This document shows positions 13,468-28,400 of a stretch of 64,000 nucleotides of DNA, piece by piece. Position 1 is the stretch's first letter. Every line of letters starts with the position of its first letter. A program made the translations under genes and the position numbers. Source of the stretch: Eopsaltria australis (lineage: Eukaryota > Chordata > Aves > Passeriformes > Petroicidae); assembly GCA_034509425.1 (NCBI GenBank), contig JAVTVJ010000001.1:12667501-12731500 (forward strand), given 5' to 3'. Under the pieces are notes generated by a model. The model saw only the letters and a program-made list of their open reading frames with translations. It made no database searches and had not been told where the DNA came from.

Positions 13468-16400
13468 TCAGTTTTCATTCTGCAGTAGAGTGAAATAATC
13501 AATGTGCTGAAACTTCAAGACCTCGTTTCCCCAGCTGGTCCAGCCGGGCTGTAGGTTGCGAGCAAACAACTCCAAGCATTCCACATCTGGCTTGATAAAC
13601 TCTGCCAGAACTGCTGTGCAAAAGAAACAAAAAAGAAGACAACAACAATGACAACGGTACAAATAACAATAGTAAACAAGTAAAACCTCCCCTGTGATGC
13701 TAGCAGATGAAAAAATGGATGTTTCATTAAAAAAGGGAGAGACAGCAAATTAATTTCAGAAGTTTCATCAAACAGCTGGACTATTTATAGTGAGAAAGTA
13801 ATTTTAAATAAGTGCCCTTGAGATTCTGAACAATACTGTCAAGGCCTTCAATAGCCTTGATTTATTGGTTTTCATTTAGGAAAAGGGAAGGAGGATTTAT
13901 TTCAGCCTCCACATAGATGAGTTCTGAAATTTTTACTAATATCAACCAAACACCTCCTAAAGCCTCGCTTAGCTCCAATAACATGGGGGCAACACTTCAA
14001 AAATAAATAAATAAATAAACCCTCTTCTTAATTAAGACCACACTATTTTCCTCTGTACCTTAAAGGGGATACAAGTATTTTTATAATGACAACTGTTAAA
14101 AGACAAAATAAGAAACACCAGCTAAATATATATAACATTAAAAGGGCTATAAAAATGCAGGAACTATTTTTTCCCCCAATATCAACTTGGCAGTGAAGAG
14201 ATATTTCTATAACTGTTACTGTTATTCAGTAACATAAATCTCAAATTTCTTTTACAGCTAGGCATTTTTACTGCCTAAATCCAAATATAAAGATGCCTGC
14301 CATTAACATCAACTGTGTCACTGATCATAACTGTATCCTTGGAGTGACAGAAAAAGATCTTGCATTTTCTTGAAAAGTATTATTGCAAGGAGTTCATTGT
14401 TAAATGTGTTACTTGTCATACAGAGCCATTTAGTCTCTAGCTGGTTCAAGCAACTCCTAAGCTAGGTTTCATGAAACAGCAACAAAAACATTATTGTGTA
14501 CAGGAACATGCATTAGAAAAGCAAAAGGTTTAAGGAGCTCCCAACACAGAGAAGTCAGGAAGACTGAAAAACTTATCTATACTATAAACTGCATGTTAAG
14601 TTTCTGGTTTTGTTGATGAAGATAAAAGAAAAATTACGGAAACATATCCCTTTCCAAATGATATCTTGGTCATTTTTAGATCAGATCTGCCATTGATTTC
14701 TGAATCTCTGTCACTCAAAAATACAGCTCATAAATCCAACATTTTGCTGTTTCATTCAGTCTCTTCACCTATGATCCTTGCAGGAAGCAAAAACACATCC
14801 AGTCAGCATACACCAAAGAATGAGAGGAAATGCTTTTTCTGTTTTTTTTGGTGCAATCCAATTACTGACTATTTGCACAAAGTTTGCCAGTCACAGACTC
14901 CCTGTGTGAGACTCCAGCTGATCGGGTCATGGATTTCCCCTGTTGCAGAAAGATGAGCAGCACCCACTTCACTTTCTAGTGTTAGACAACCCCAGATTCA
15001 TTTCCCACCTACTTGGTCACCTCTCCCAAATCTCAAATATATTAAAAACTTTTCTGTAAATATTTTTAATGGGTGTTTCCAGGCTTTATTTTATTTTCGC
15101 ATGGCATAAAAATCTATTCTCTTTCTCCCAATCATTAACAAATGTTACATGAACGTCTCAGATGGGTTATGATCAAGGCAGCTTTTAATCTAAAAAATAC
15201 TGCTACTAGAAGGAATCCTATTTTAAAAACTTGCTTCTTTTAGAGACAAGATAAAATGTTTAAACAAATCTAGCATTTGCAGAGTAGTCTCAGAAGTCTA
15301 GAGGAAAATGTACATTCTGACAGAAAACTCACGCACTGTTTGGTGTCATGGGAGTTCATCTAATTAGACACCACTTATGAGTAGCTGCTTAATACCCTTT
15401 TGCAAACCCGTCATAATAAAAAAATGGTAAAATTTATTGTTCTTTTTCCAGCTCCATTAAGATAAGAATTTCTGGTGCAAAATTTGCTGACAATTTCATC
15501 AGAGGGCTGAAGCACCTCCCCTAGGAGGACAAGCTGAGAGTTGGGGTTGCTCATCTTGGAGATGAGAAGGCTCCAGGGAGACCTTATTGTGGTTTTTCAA
15601 TGCTTAAATGGGGCCTATAAGAAAGAAGGGACCAAACTTGTTTTAGCAGGGTCTGCAGCAACAGGACAAGGGATAAAGGTTTTAAACTAAAATAGATCAA
15701 TTCTTACTAGATATAAGGAAACAATTGTTTACAATGAGGGTGCTGAAACACTGAACAGATTACCCAGAGAGGTGGTAGCTCCTAAAATTCATAGGTTAAA
15801 AATATCATCATAGCACTACGTTCAGTAATACAAAGCAGTTTTAATAGGCACCAAAAACTTTCACGCCTAAAAGAACAAATTTGAAAAGCACACTTCAGTG
15901 ATTCAACCAACCTCAAAGACTGGTACACCAGAAAGCAAAAAAGGGGTAGCCAAGAAACTGATCTGTTCAGCTGAAGTAGGAAACATGTGTCAGTCTGTCT
16001 ATCAATTTGGTTATTGAATTCAAAAAAGAAGTCCCAAAAATCTCCCCCTTTCCTTCTGCCAGAGAGAGCATCTTTTTAAACTTAGAGGGCTTTTTTAAAA
16101 AAAAAAAAAAAAAAAAGAGACATATTACATATAATTCAAGATCATATTATAGTATGATTCTTCATTGCTAGGTTGTAGGCATTTACATAATCACATCAGG
16201 CAGTAACTTGCACTGCAATGAAAATTACCATATCAAAAGAGCTGAATTTTGTTGGCTTAAAATCTCATTACACTGGTTTCCTTAAAATAGGAAAAATCAG
16301 TGTTCAAGTTACAAATTATGTCTTCTTTGTTAGACCTTTACATCACCAATAGGCTATCTTAAAACGCATGGATCTGATTTGTAGCCCTCAAGCAAACCCT

Positions 16401-19400
16401 TGGGGTTTTTTCCTCTGAAAACAGCTTAGAGGAGCTTCATCTGTAGAAAAATTAAGTATTGAGTTTTCTACCACAGGAATAGATTGAAAAACAAACCCAG
16501 CACAATTACTTCTATCAAGTTAGAGATACCACTGACAGGAAATAGGTTAAATAGATGATAAACAGCCTGTTCTTTATCACTTGCAGGTGTCACAAACACT
16601 ATGACAGCAACTGAGGTACTTATACCTGAGCAACTAATGCCCCAGGACACGTGAAGCCAGCACACAACCAGCTGGCAGACTTAACACTTCCATAAAACCC
16701 ATTTCATTCTGAAGCGTGATCCAGTGGTCAGGCAGGAGACTTCCACACCTGCATACTCCTAATCCTAAACATGTATTGAAGATGCATGCTCCTAAAGATG
16801 TTTAAATGAGCAAAAGAAATAATTATGTCTGAAAAAGCAGTTTCTCCCTATCTTTTGAACTTCCACTGCCTTAAAAGCAGGTTCTACATTGACAAATTGG
16901 ATATATAAAGTGAAAATGACTGCTTGCTTTTTCACCGTCTGATCGGTGAGCCATGCAAATCACAAAGCGCACAGTTATCTCAGTTTAAAATAACCCTTCA
17001 AAAGAGTTTGCAACGTAGAGATCCTTATTGCCCAATTTGTCTAAACCCTGAACAGAGCAGGACAAGAAAATGATCTGAAATCCAGCTCAGAGATGGTTTT
17101 ACAGCACTGCATCTTTCCTGAACTTCAAGTTAAACCTAGATGTTGATGCACTATCAATTAGTCTTACAGCAAGGGCTCACAAGGCACACAAGGAAACAAA
17201 AAGCATTTACTTCATTTTAGTTCCAAGAAAACCTTCATAATATGGCCTAACAAGCAATCATTGCTGCAGGAGGAGGGAGTTCCCATGACTTCTCATTGCA
17301 TTGCTCTGCTGGACTTACACAAATTGGTTAGACCATAGCCAAGAATTAATTCCAATGCTTTTAGGCAAACTCCTACACAACAGTATTATTTTCTAGCAAT
17401 AAATGCACATACTTAAAAAATGGAAGAGTAATGGCTATAACAAGAACAATGTATAATACAGAAAAAGGAAAAAAGGTGATATGAAGTCATGTAGAACTTC
17501 ATACATCTCTGTAACAGAGTATCTTTTGTGTTCTCTACGAGCAGCACTGAATTGAATTAGGAAGAAAACCTGCTGTTATTTGAATCAAAACCTGGAGTAA
17601 TAAAATTTGATTTTAACACATTTGCATAAAGCAGCTTAAGTACATTTACAGTGACATATTAGGGCTCTAAGCACTGAATACAGCACATGCATCACCAAAA
17701 ACCCCTACAGTTGCAATTTCATGGTTAAATGCACTGTAGGAACACAAACATCTATTTTTGATGGCTTACTTTAATTTACATCCTTCTCTTTCCCCACAGA
17801 GATAAAGTCTTATAATCAGTCATTAAGTGGCTACATATGTACTAACATACAACCTTTATTGCTGTAATAAGAAACAAAGTGCCAGACAGCATCAGTAAAT
17901 ACTAATATTTTTGGCTTTGTTACTACTTAAACAAAGCACAAAGAATGTGTGTGACTCATCAAGTGTCCTTCTCCCCCCTTGCCAAATCTCTGCTTCTGTT
18001 CAAATTTCTTCCGAACCACTCTAGGATGTAGCTCAGCTGCTCTCTACTGGCTGCTTGAGAATATTGCCTGGTCATGAAAGCAACACCTTGTAAAGCATAG
18101 AAGTCAAAGCATCAGCAATCACCTTTTGCCTTATGGTCCACCTTTTCATTACATAACTATATCCTGCACAAACCTGCCAAAATACTGTAGGATATACATG
18201 AATTTTCACAAAAACCTTTTAAATCATTGATACTGCCCCACAGCAAGTTCATTTCTTCGAAGAGAAACAAATGCTGCACAATGGTACCGAATCCCATCAC
18301 TCAAATGAAGACTCAAGAAACACACACAAGAAATTAGCAAGGACAGTTTCTTTCAAAGTCCACTCAACATTATAATTTATAAAGCATTCTCCAATACATT
18401 CTCCCCTACAAAAGAATTGTTCCATGGACCATTCTTGCCCCAGAATTTTCGATAACACATACAAACTGCTGGTTTGTACCCTTGGATATCTCACAAGTTT
18501 CCTGTTTGTGTCCAAGTTTGCTGCTAAGTATTGGGTTGCTAAAGACACCCTAAGTGACTGCCTCATAAATTGCCACCCCACTGTTCATTAGCTTAAATCA
18601 ACATGTACACCTCCTGCTGTAGCCCTAATTCTTAAAGATATGGCTTTAGGATGGCAAAAAGATCCTCCAAGAATTGCCCTTTTCTTTTTCTATTTTTAGC
18701 TAAACGAAGTAAGTCCTTTCTGCTAGTTTTTTAACAGGTGTGTGTGTGTGTGTGTATGTATACATATATATATATGGTAATTTAATAAATGCAGGCCCCC
18801 AAACACAAATTTTAGAGCATCCCTGAACAAACAACAATTGCTCAGATCAGAAGTTGTTCTCTTCCCTTGGGAAGAGAAAAAAGAAATCAGATCAGTGAAG
18901 CAAAGTGTGGCACCTCTCCTCTCCAAAAGCATTGAACATTTCTTCTACCTGCAGTGTCTGATGTGATTACAAAACACCTGGAATTACTTGCAGGCTCATT
19001 GTGAGCTTCCCCCTCGAAGGAAGATGAAATTGTTTTTGTGAGAGGTAAAATATATTTCTTACCACAGCCTAGTAAGGCACTAAGGTGCTGTAATTATGAA
19101 AGAAGTACCACTTCCTATTGATGAAATTAGTCAAAGTGCTCCAGAACAATTCTTTGGACTAACTCTAAAAAGCTGAATTTACACCCACACTAACTGGCTG
19201 GCTGGAATTACTGCATCAATTTCAGTGAGTGAAATACAACTCCTCAGAAACAAGCAGGGCATGCCTTATTTGTTGCCTCTTACTAGTAGTCTTAAAATAA
19301 TTAAGTTTTTGGATTTAAAGGCATAATTGTACTGCAGGCATATAATCAATTCATGCAGAAATGTAAACACTTATTTCATTATGACATAATAAAGAAAGAG

Positions 19401-22400
19401 GTTTCTGCTTTCCTGTTTTATGTATTCCCAAAGTTCTCTCCCTCACACAGCACTTTAGGCCATTTGTCACAACTTCATATATGAAGCATCTGTAAAACTG
19501 TTTGCGCAGTATTTAAAAGATACATTTTGAAAAAGGCAACATTTTTTCTACATGTCTACCCAAAACGTTCACACAGGAATACGTGAAGTTCTTGTTTTCA
19601 TGTTCATTTTTAGAGACCAAGACTGAAGTTCTTCCAAACACTTTTAAAAATGTTGAGGAACCATAAGTTCTGTTGAGTAAAATTGCCTGGCAAATGGGAA
19701 ATCAAGGTATTTCTAGGTACATCCCAGAATGAGGTGCTCAAGTCCACAGCGCTACAGAAAAATTTGGCAAAAAACCAAAACATACCAGCAAGAGGAGGTT
19801 TATGTGAATGCAGACTGCAGGGTATGCTGACAATTAACTGATGCTCTGGAATTGGAAGAACACCTTCTGATTTCCTGTCATATAAATCAGAAAAGAAAAG
19901 AAACATGAGAATGAATGTGCAGCAGTTTGGAAAAACAGAGACCACTGCTTCTTCCAGCAGGGTCCATCTTTATTACACACGCTCCAGTATTTATATGTTT
20001 CTACTATGGGAAAGTTTAAGGAAAGCCTTGGGAACATGCAGAAGGAAAGACAAAACAGCTGACACCACCAAACATTCATTAGGGCAGACATTTCTGCCCT
20101 TATCAGCCATGCACTCAAAGATACGGCCTCCCAGCGTTCTGGGAGGCAAAGAAGAAGCATTCACACCTGCTGTTTATGGCTGTGGTCATTCCTCTGGTGG
20201 GCACCTTTCCCAAGAGAACAGAAAGTCTTATCAAAGTCAAAATAAACAGTGACAGGCCTGTCAAGGAACAGACAGGGGGTTCCATTCTTTAATCTCACTA
20301 AGGCACTCTCTTACTCCAAAGCTAACAAGGCTATCTTTAGGCACACAATCAACCAAGAGATTTTGGGACATCATACTGCATAATGAGTAAGTGATACATA
20401 CAAAGGGAATACTAGCAGTGTCAAAAGAGATGCTTACCATAAATATCCTGACATACCTTAAGCCTTCCTTTACATCTCCTTGAACTCTCCCCAATACAAG
20501 AACCTCATAGGGTTTTTTGTGCAAAGAATCCAAAGGCAATACAAATTCTCCAGTTGTAGTAATCTGACACAAATGAGTTAAAAATATATAGAAGATTTTT
20601 ATATCCCATATTTTTCCAAGGCCTTTTCTTTTATAAAATGGAAAAGACTGATGATATCATAGCTTTCAAACACAGAAGTACATGGTACGAAATAGACAAA
20701 TTAGAAGAATATAAAATGTCATAGTGCAAGTCCTCTCAGTCTCCAAGAAAGTAACAAAACTAAGTGAGAACTTACTTTTACCCAGTGCCACTCAGCAAGT
20801 GTTTCCACCGACCAGTGAGGGTAAAGCTCATCCTTAACAAAACGTAAGTGTTTCTGTCTGTTAGTCACCCAGGTGACCACAAGACAATTTGGAGCAGCTA
20901 GTGCTGGTACAGGAATCTGCTTGATTTGCCACGGAGACAAGTGGCTGTACCTATGCAAATACAGTGAGAAAGCAAATTAGCATATACCAACACTAAAAAT
21001 TGCAAAGCAACACAAATGGATAAAGAAATTACACAGACCAGTCATTTCAAGAATTATCTCCTGACAATCTAAGTCACAAAAACAGTTCAAGACTGACACC
21101 CAGTGGACAATTCTGAGGGATTTCATATAAAATCATTAGTGTATGTACATAAGTTTTACTGAGCAGAACCTTTAACAATGTATTTCCACTATCCCTCAAA
21201 ATAAAGCATTATGAATTGTGACTCTGAAGAAGTTTAGAAGCCCATGTTTCATTTTAGAACTATCAGATGTAATTCAATACTCTTATCTTTGTGCCAGAAC
21301 CAAGCTATTTAGTGAACAGTAGCTTCTTAGGCAATGTAACACTATCCACTTCTCATAATAAACTCTCCACTGAATGAAAATGACAAGTGAGTCATTTTGC
21401 AAGGGCAACACTCATTTGAATGGCAAGTTAAGAGGTCATGAATTATAATAATTTCTCCAATTATTTTCAGAAGTTATTCATGTTTTTGAATTATCAGCCA
21501 CGGTAGAAGTTCTCTAGGTTATTCAAAACCATTCTGTACTCTTCTGAGCTAACTGAACGCTACACCGGTGAATCCAGGATGCTTTTCACATCCTGTCCTA
21601 TTCTACCATTTTTTCAATGATGCAATTCTACACTATTAATAAACTGCAGTTTGTAGAACCTACACATTGTGGCACCAAAAATACTGGCACACTGCCTAAT
21701 GAAAATCAGCAGCCACCATGCTGGTACCCAGAATGCTACACAATGCTACACTGAGAAACAGTAAACAAGGATAAAATCCAAAATACCTCCTAAACTAGAC
21801 TGTCCAGAGGAAAAAAGATTCACCCAGATGAGAAAGGCTTCACAGTGATTAGCTGCCAACAAGATAATTAAGAGCAGCGACACCTCCTCCACTTTTTGCC
21901 TTTATTTTATAAGACAGACAGGCTCTTGGTGGCTAATTTGTGCTTGTAACTACAATTCTTCTCTGAGTACCTTATATACTCAAGAAAGACATTTGAATGA
22001 CTTCAACTTGAGAGTTTCTAGAGGTTTCTGAAGGGCTTTCAAGGGAAAGCCTACTCATCAGTCTCTGCATCTTCAAACTATGTCTTCATAACAAGCTTCA
22101 AAAGCTACACCAAACTTTATTCTAGAAAGTTGTAAGGCTGTACTTCCTGTCTACCCTTCTTTCAAACAGATACAATTCTGTGATAATCAAGAGGACTCCA
22201 CTGGCATAAACATGATGTTACTCAGCAGTGAAGGAAGTTAATGACTTCATAAACTGCAGCACTCAGAGCTCCTACTGCACAAGAGGATTTTACTGCTGCA
22301 TTATCACGTTCTTCTAAACATTAGACTGAAGCTTAAGCTATAGCTCAAATTAAAAAAAAACCCACTCAAACTTCTGAGCAAGATTTCAATACTGGAAATA

Positions 22401-25400
22401 TATACACATTTATCTAGCTTTATGCCCACTGAAGTAACCCTATTAATTACAAACTAACATCTGGGCCCTACAAAACAGCTGAATCCATACTTTCTTTATA
22501 AGTCTCAAGGACTAACATCCTCTCACCAGCTAGGTAATTTAAGACCTACTCTTGCAAATATTTTGTATGCCAAGTATCCAAGACATTTCAGTGAAATACC
22601 GAAGACATTCCATAAATTTGAAGGTAAGCATGTGTCAAAATATTTACAAGTTTAAGCTACAGTCTCACAGTTATACTGGTCCTAGATTGCATCAATATAC
22701 TAAAGTGTTAATTACCCTCTGTAAGCTACAATGACAAAGTTTGTTTGATTTTACTAAAAAACATACCTGTTACTCCTTTTAACAGACTTGTTCTCCCATG
22801 GTGGATCAATCACAATTACATCGTATTTTTTCTTGTCTGGCAAGTGAAATTAAAGAAAAAAAAAAAAAGGAAAGCCAGCAAATTAGCTTTAAAAATATCA
22901 ATGCGTTAAAACAGATATACAGCAAAACTGCACATTTCTTCTGTTCTTTCCAAATAAGAAGTTAAAATACTTTTGACATGCTTGTTTTAATTCAGATAAT
23001 CATATCCAGAAAATTCAATATTTTTAGGCTGATTACCTAAAGAAAGGACTTTCTTGTGATCTGTGTCAGATCCCTCCAAGAAATTTTGACTATCTTTAGG
23101 ACTTTCAGGAGAAAAAAAAAAAAGGATAGCAGAGTGCAAGTCTTAAAAATAAAAATTTTTCCAAGTTTCCCAACAGAAGCTATGTAATGAGGCACCCAGC
23201 TGAGTGAAAAGCTGCAGCCTTGAATGCAAGATTCCACTCCTGTTTGATCTTTCATCAGGCCAACAGGGACTTGAAGAGCTTCAAGCCAGCCCTAAAAACT
23301 ACTGCACTACTAGAGGTAAAGAGAGACAGATAGCTAGACATGGTGTATGAAATGAGAATCAATGAACAAGAGTAAAAGTACTCAAAGAGTTTTTGTGGGA
23401 GAAGCTGAGGTTACTTTAGCTCAAGGATAGAAGTTACAGGACACATCCATGAAAACAGAACTCCACAATTTTGTTTCTCCGGAGAACGTGTTTTTCTTTC
23501 ATTGAGTCTGCTGGTAAGAACAACAGCTTAGTATTTGATGTTCACGAAATGTTGATTACCACAGCTTATTCATTTAACACTGGAGGTGTTATCCTTAAAC
23601 TGGACTGACCAGTAAGAATTATTTCTCTTTTGGCAGGTGAAAGGGAAGAAGAAAAAGAATAATTAAAATGGACAGCAGACTTAAAGAAAATATCTACAGT
23701 CAGGGCATTATGTTAACATTCATTGTTGCTTATTTCAAAAGCACTTGCTCAGATTTCTTGGACTGTCCTCTATCTTCTTGGAGAATCCAAACATGGTATC
23801 TTATATATGTGCACAGTGATAGAAGAGTGATAATAACCTTCCTTCTTTCCTACAGATGAAAACAGCAAACTACCTAGATCTTGCACTTCAAATGCAAAAT
23901 TATTATTTGATAATAAGATTCTACTTCCTGAATGTCTCCTCAATAAAAAGCAAAATAAAAAAAATCTAAGTTACATATGCTTTCTTTCCTCTCATGTGCA
24001 ATTAAAAAATCTAAAATTACTGATTAGAAGGTGGAGCAGTAATGCCCAGCTCTTGCTCACAGGCAACATCTTTCCTGCAGGACTGTCTGACAAAGCCTAG
24101 CTGTGACTGATAGTAATAGTAAAAATAATAATGTAAGTTCATTTGAAAGCTAATGGAATGACACTGAAGACTGATACATGCTGCCAGCTTAGGGCTGGGG
24201 AAAGTGGCTTGGATAGCTTTTGATCTACTTTTACACAGAGGATTTGTTTATTCTATAATCTCCTCATTTCCCTGTCACTGCTTTTGGCTTAAGCCAAGAC
24301 TCTCAGCTGTGAAATACAGCAGCTGAAAAGACAAGTCATGCTTGGTACTCATGGTCTTGCTAAAATGGTCATGGTCTTGGTGTTGCCCTCCAGCTGGGTG
24401 CAACAGCCTCTCAAACTGTCACTTTTCCTGAGGGATACTGAGCTTTGTTCTATGACCAGTTTATTTCAATCTAAAAAGACCCTGCCACTAAACAAGGTGA
24501 ATCTGTAAGTGAACATCTGCTTTAAGGTGCATTATGTCATCCCTCCCCCATGGTCTAATCTAGCTAAAAATCAAGACAGCAGGACCACCACTTCAGCAGC
24601 AGCATGGACTTACCTATACTAAAGGCTCATCCTGTGGGACAGGGACTCAGCAGCACAGATAGTCCCAATTCAACAAGTTTACATGACTTCCATGCTGACA
24701 GTGGCTCACAACATGCTCACAAACTGAGATTTTTAAAGGAGCCTCCTGGAGAAAAATAATTCCCTCATGACATGATCTCCTAACCACTCAAGATTCCTTT
24801 GAAAGCCCTTACCTATTTGCACAAAGTTAGAAATATCACTTTGAAAGCCTGCAGCAGCATTTGCTATCAGTGTGATACTTTATATTGAAATCTGTTCATT
24901 GAGTCATCTTAACATTAACTGCCCTTCTTGGGCAGGAGAAATGGGGTGAATTCTAACACCTAAAGATACTTACAGTTCAACAGGGGCTGTAAACATGAAA
25001 TATCAGATAAGAGGAAACTGCTTTTTGGTGGTACCAAGTATTTCTGCCCCATTAACACAATTATCTTTGCACAGTTTGAGCTGTTTTCCATGACACACGA
25101 AAGCAGGTCCTGCTCTGCACTGGAGGTTTCATCTTCTAGCACACGTACAGCTTGATGATCACTTTCATTCACAGCTGGAAACTGCTTTGCCATTTCACAC
25201 AATTCAGCCAACCCACAGACAATGTGTTGAGGAACATTATTCTTCCTACAACTGAGCTTTGCAGTAGTGTGGTGAAGAAAACCGCTTTTGAGTCCTTCTT
25301 GGACTAAATGCAAAGTGCCTTCCCAAATGAGCTTCCTGACCTGTATTGTCACAAAAAAAACAACAAAGAAAAAAAGAAAAGATCTTTAAAGTATCTACTT

Positions 25401-28400
25401 GACCAGGGAATGCAACTGAAATCAAAACATTTTCAATCTGCAGGCAGGGAAAAGGATCCTAGCCAATTACTGAGATCATAGGCTCAACAGCTACAAAGCC
25501 ATAATTAGGTATATGTCTTGGTCTAACCCCAGCTGGCAACTGAGTACCACACAGCCATTCACTCACACCCCATGCTTCCCACTCCCTGGTGGGAAGAAGA
25601 ATCCAAGGAAAAAAGCAAACCTCATGGGCTAAGACAAGAACAGTTTAAAAATTGAAACAAAATAAATTATTATCATTATTTTTATTACTAAAATAAGAGG
25701 AGACAGAGAAGTACAATCCAAGAGAAACAACTGATGCACAATACCACATACTGACTGATGTCCAGCCCATCCCTTAGTAGCAAATCCATGGCTCCTGGCC
25801 AACTCCCATCATTTATACAGTAAGCATGACATCCTATGCATGGAATACCCCTTTGGCCAGTTCAGGTCACCTGCCCTGGCCATGTTCCCTCCCAGCTTCC
25901 TTTGTGCACCTGCTTGCTGACAGTGAATAGGAAACTGAAAACGCCTTGACTTGGTAAGCACTACTTAACACACTGACTTTTCAGTTGTTGCTGTCAACAT
26001 TATCCTCACCAAAGACCCAAAATGAGATTCTTTGATGTTTTCTGATCTATCCTGACTGGGCTGGAAGGGATAAAGCAGCTGCAGGTGGGTGCAGACATTT
26101 GGACAACATATCTACCTTTACTTTTTGATATTTTGACTCTGGGGCTTTTTTAAAAACTTGGGTTAATTTTTTTATTTGGAGTATTTCCACTCCATCAGCT
26201 CTGTGTTAGCTGTCCAGCTACCAAGCAGAAAACTAACTATCCCAGCCAAAACAAGGACACCACGCTAACTTTTGTTGTTGGTTTTCATTTTTTGGTAAAG
26301 TTACAATAATTAGAAGGTTGGAGAAAGAAAGAGTGAGAAACTACTGAATAAAACATTTCAGATAACAGATGTGAAATATCACTGTTACAATGAAACACAA
26401 ATTTCAAAGCAATTATCTGAAGTTTAATTTAAAATTCTAATCTAATTTCAAGTCACTGTGCCCATGAACATATTTTTAATTGAGATGTACACTGGGATCT
26501 AAAAATCAGTCATTTTCCACATTTCAATTCACTTCATAAAACAACCGTTTATGCATGCACTTCTGTATTACTGTAAAAATCAGTAAATCAAATTAAAGCA
26601 TAAGAATTTGATCTTTGCAACTTTTCTCAGTGGCAGACCTCTCAAATAGCCTGTTAGTCAGCCCAGGATGACACGATTCTTGAACTTACATATACTGTCA
26701 TTCACTTCAGAACCTTTCCTTCACAAAGTTTTTATTTCCAAATCATGGAGCCTTTATGAGTTTTGATTGTCAGTGAGGAGGATTTATCCATTTGTCCCTT
26801 GTCAGTTACAGTGGCTTTATTAAATGTTTCAAATACATACTGTGGTTTCAAAAGCTTCTGATTACAGAATCTTCAAGATTACAAGAGCGTTGTACAAAAT
26901 ACGCTTTATGACAATTCCCAGATTAGTGGCAGGGGAAAAAAGGATTTTTTAATAATTTAATAGTGCCACCTCTAGATATCAGAGAGTACAGAGTCATAAA
27001 TTTTTAGTACCTAGTTTTGTGATAAGAGAAGTTCATAATACTTCAAAAGAATTAATAAATATATCTTTAGAAATTATACCTTCTTACATGCATATGTTAA
27101 CTCACAGGTGGACAAGGATTGGAGAGATTGATCTTCCCTTTCCTTTCCTTCTCAGCACCAGTAAAACAAGCTACAAAAACAGAATTTGTTTGCAACCGTG
27201 CCCTCCACTTTGTACACACCCAAAGTCAAGTATCATGGACTTGCAAAAATTACTTTTTTCCAACTTACCTTTGAATGGTATTCCAAAGCATCCAGTTCAC
27301 CTTGGTTGAATACACATTTCCTTTTACGTTTCTGCAGAATAAGCAAAAAACAACAAAAAAAAAATTCCGTACCATTCCATGATGAAATAAAAGGAAAAAA
27401 AAAATCAAACATACCTGAGTTAAAAATTAACTCTTTTAAAAGCAGAAGAAATTTTCCATCACTTTTTTCTATTACAAGTACAATTCAAATAAGCAAAAAG
27501 ATCTGAAAATACCAAACCAGCTGCAGGCATTCCCCAGGTAAATAGGCTTAAAGCTGTTTTAAATTACTCATGGCATAAGGTACCTAGCGCACAGTTTGCG
27601 CTCATTCCTCCTTTGGGCCCACACTAAAAGTTTCAGCTGCCAAGTGCAGTTTACCAACAAAAGAAAAAAATTAATTATGTCTTCATGATTACATCTATTC
27701 AGTTAGATGGATGACTCTTATTTTCTTTTGTCCATATGTAACAGTACTGAACAACACTGGAAGTAAATTCATAGCGCCCTTCCCAATTTGCTGTACAATC
27801 TCAACAGCTACCACAGTTTCAGGCTGTGTAGCTGATCGCAGCCAGTGTGAGGAGATTTTGGGAGCAATCCACTGTTTATGAGACACAGAATGCATATTAT
27901 TGACATAAGGGACACAAGAATATTCCCGAAAGTTCCCACTCTTCTACATTACCTCAAAAGACTCGGGTATGCAAAACAATGTTAATAGTACATTATTTAT
28001 CAAGGGATTACTGTAATTTGCTGTGTTACAGAGAACATACCTTCCTAGCAGTGGCAAGAGAATCTCCAGTGTCACTCTTTGTTCCTTCTTGGTATTCCTC
28101 TCTGTTGCTGTTGGCGTTCATTTCTGTTAGACTCACCTCAGGGCATCCCTGACACAGCTGCTCCTCAGGAGCTGCAGCTATATGGGGCTCAGAAATATCA
28201 AAGAACTCCTCCCGAAACACGTATCTCACTTTTGCTCTTTTACCTTCTGTCTCTATGGCATCTCCAGGACCATAAGCAGGACAATCGTTTGATGAGGGGG
28301 TGGCAGCAAAAGTAGAAATACTGTGACAGTCTCCAGTAGATGTGACAGAAGCATGGTGAGTGACACCACCAGGGTGTGCAAAGGAGTCACAGATCTCATA

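Noticed and set aside
19834..20160. Similar hypothetical peptides at 19834-20160 and 31081-31383, suggesting a duplicated gene
   Set aside because: Both are translations of the 337-bp LTR copies, whose TATA box, AATAAA and TG/CA ends identify them; the frame carries no retroviral gene.
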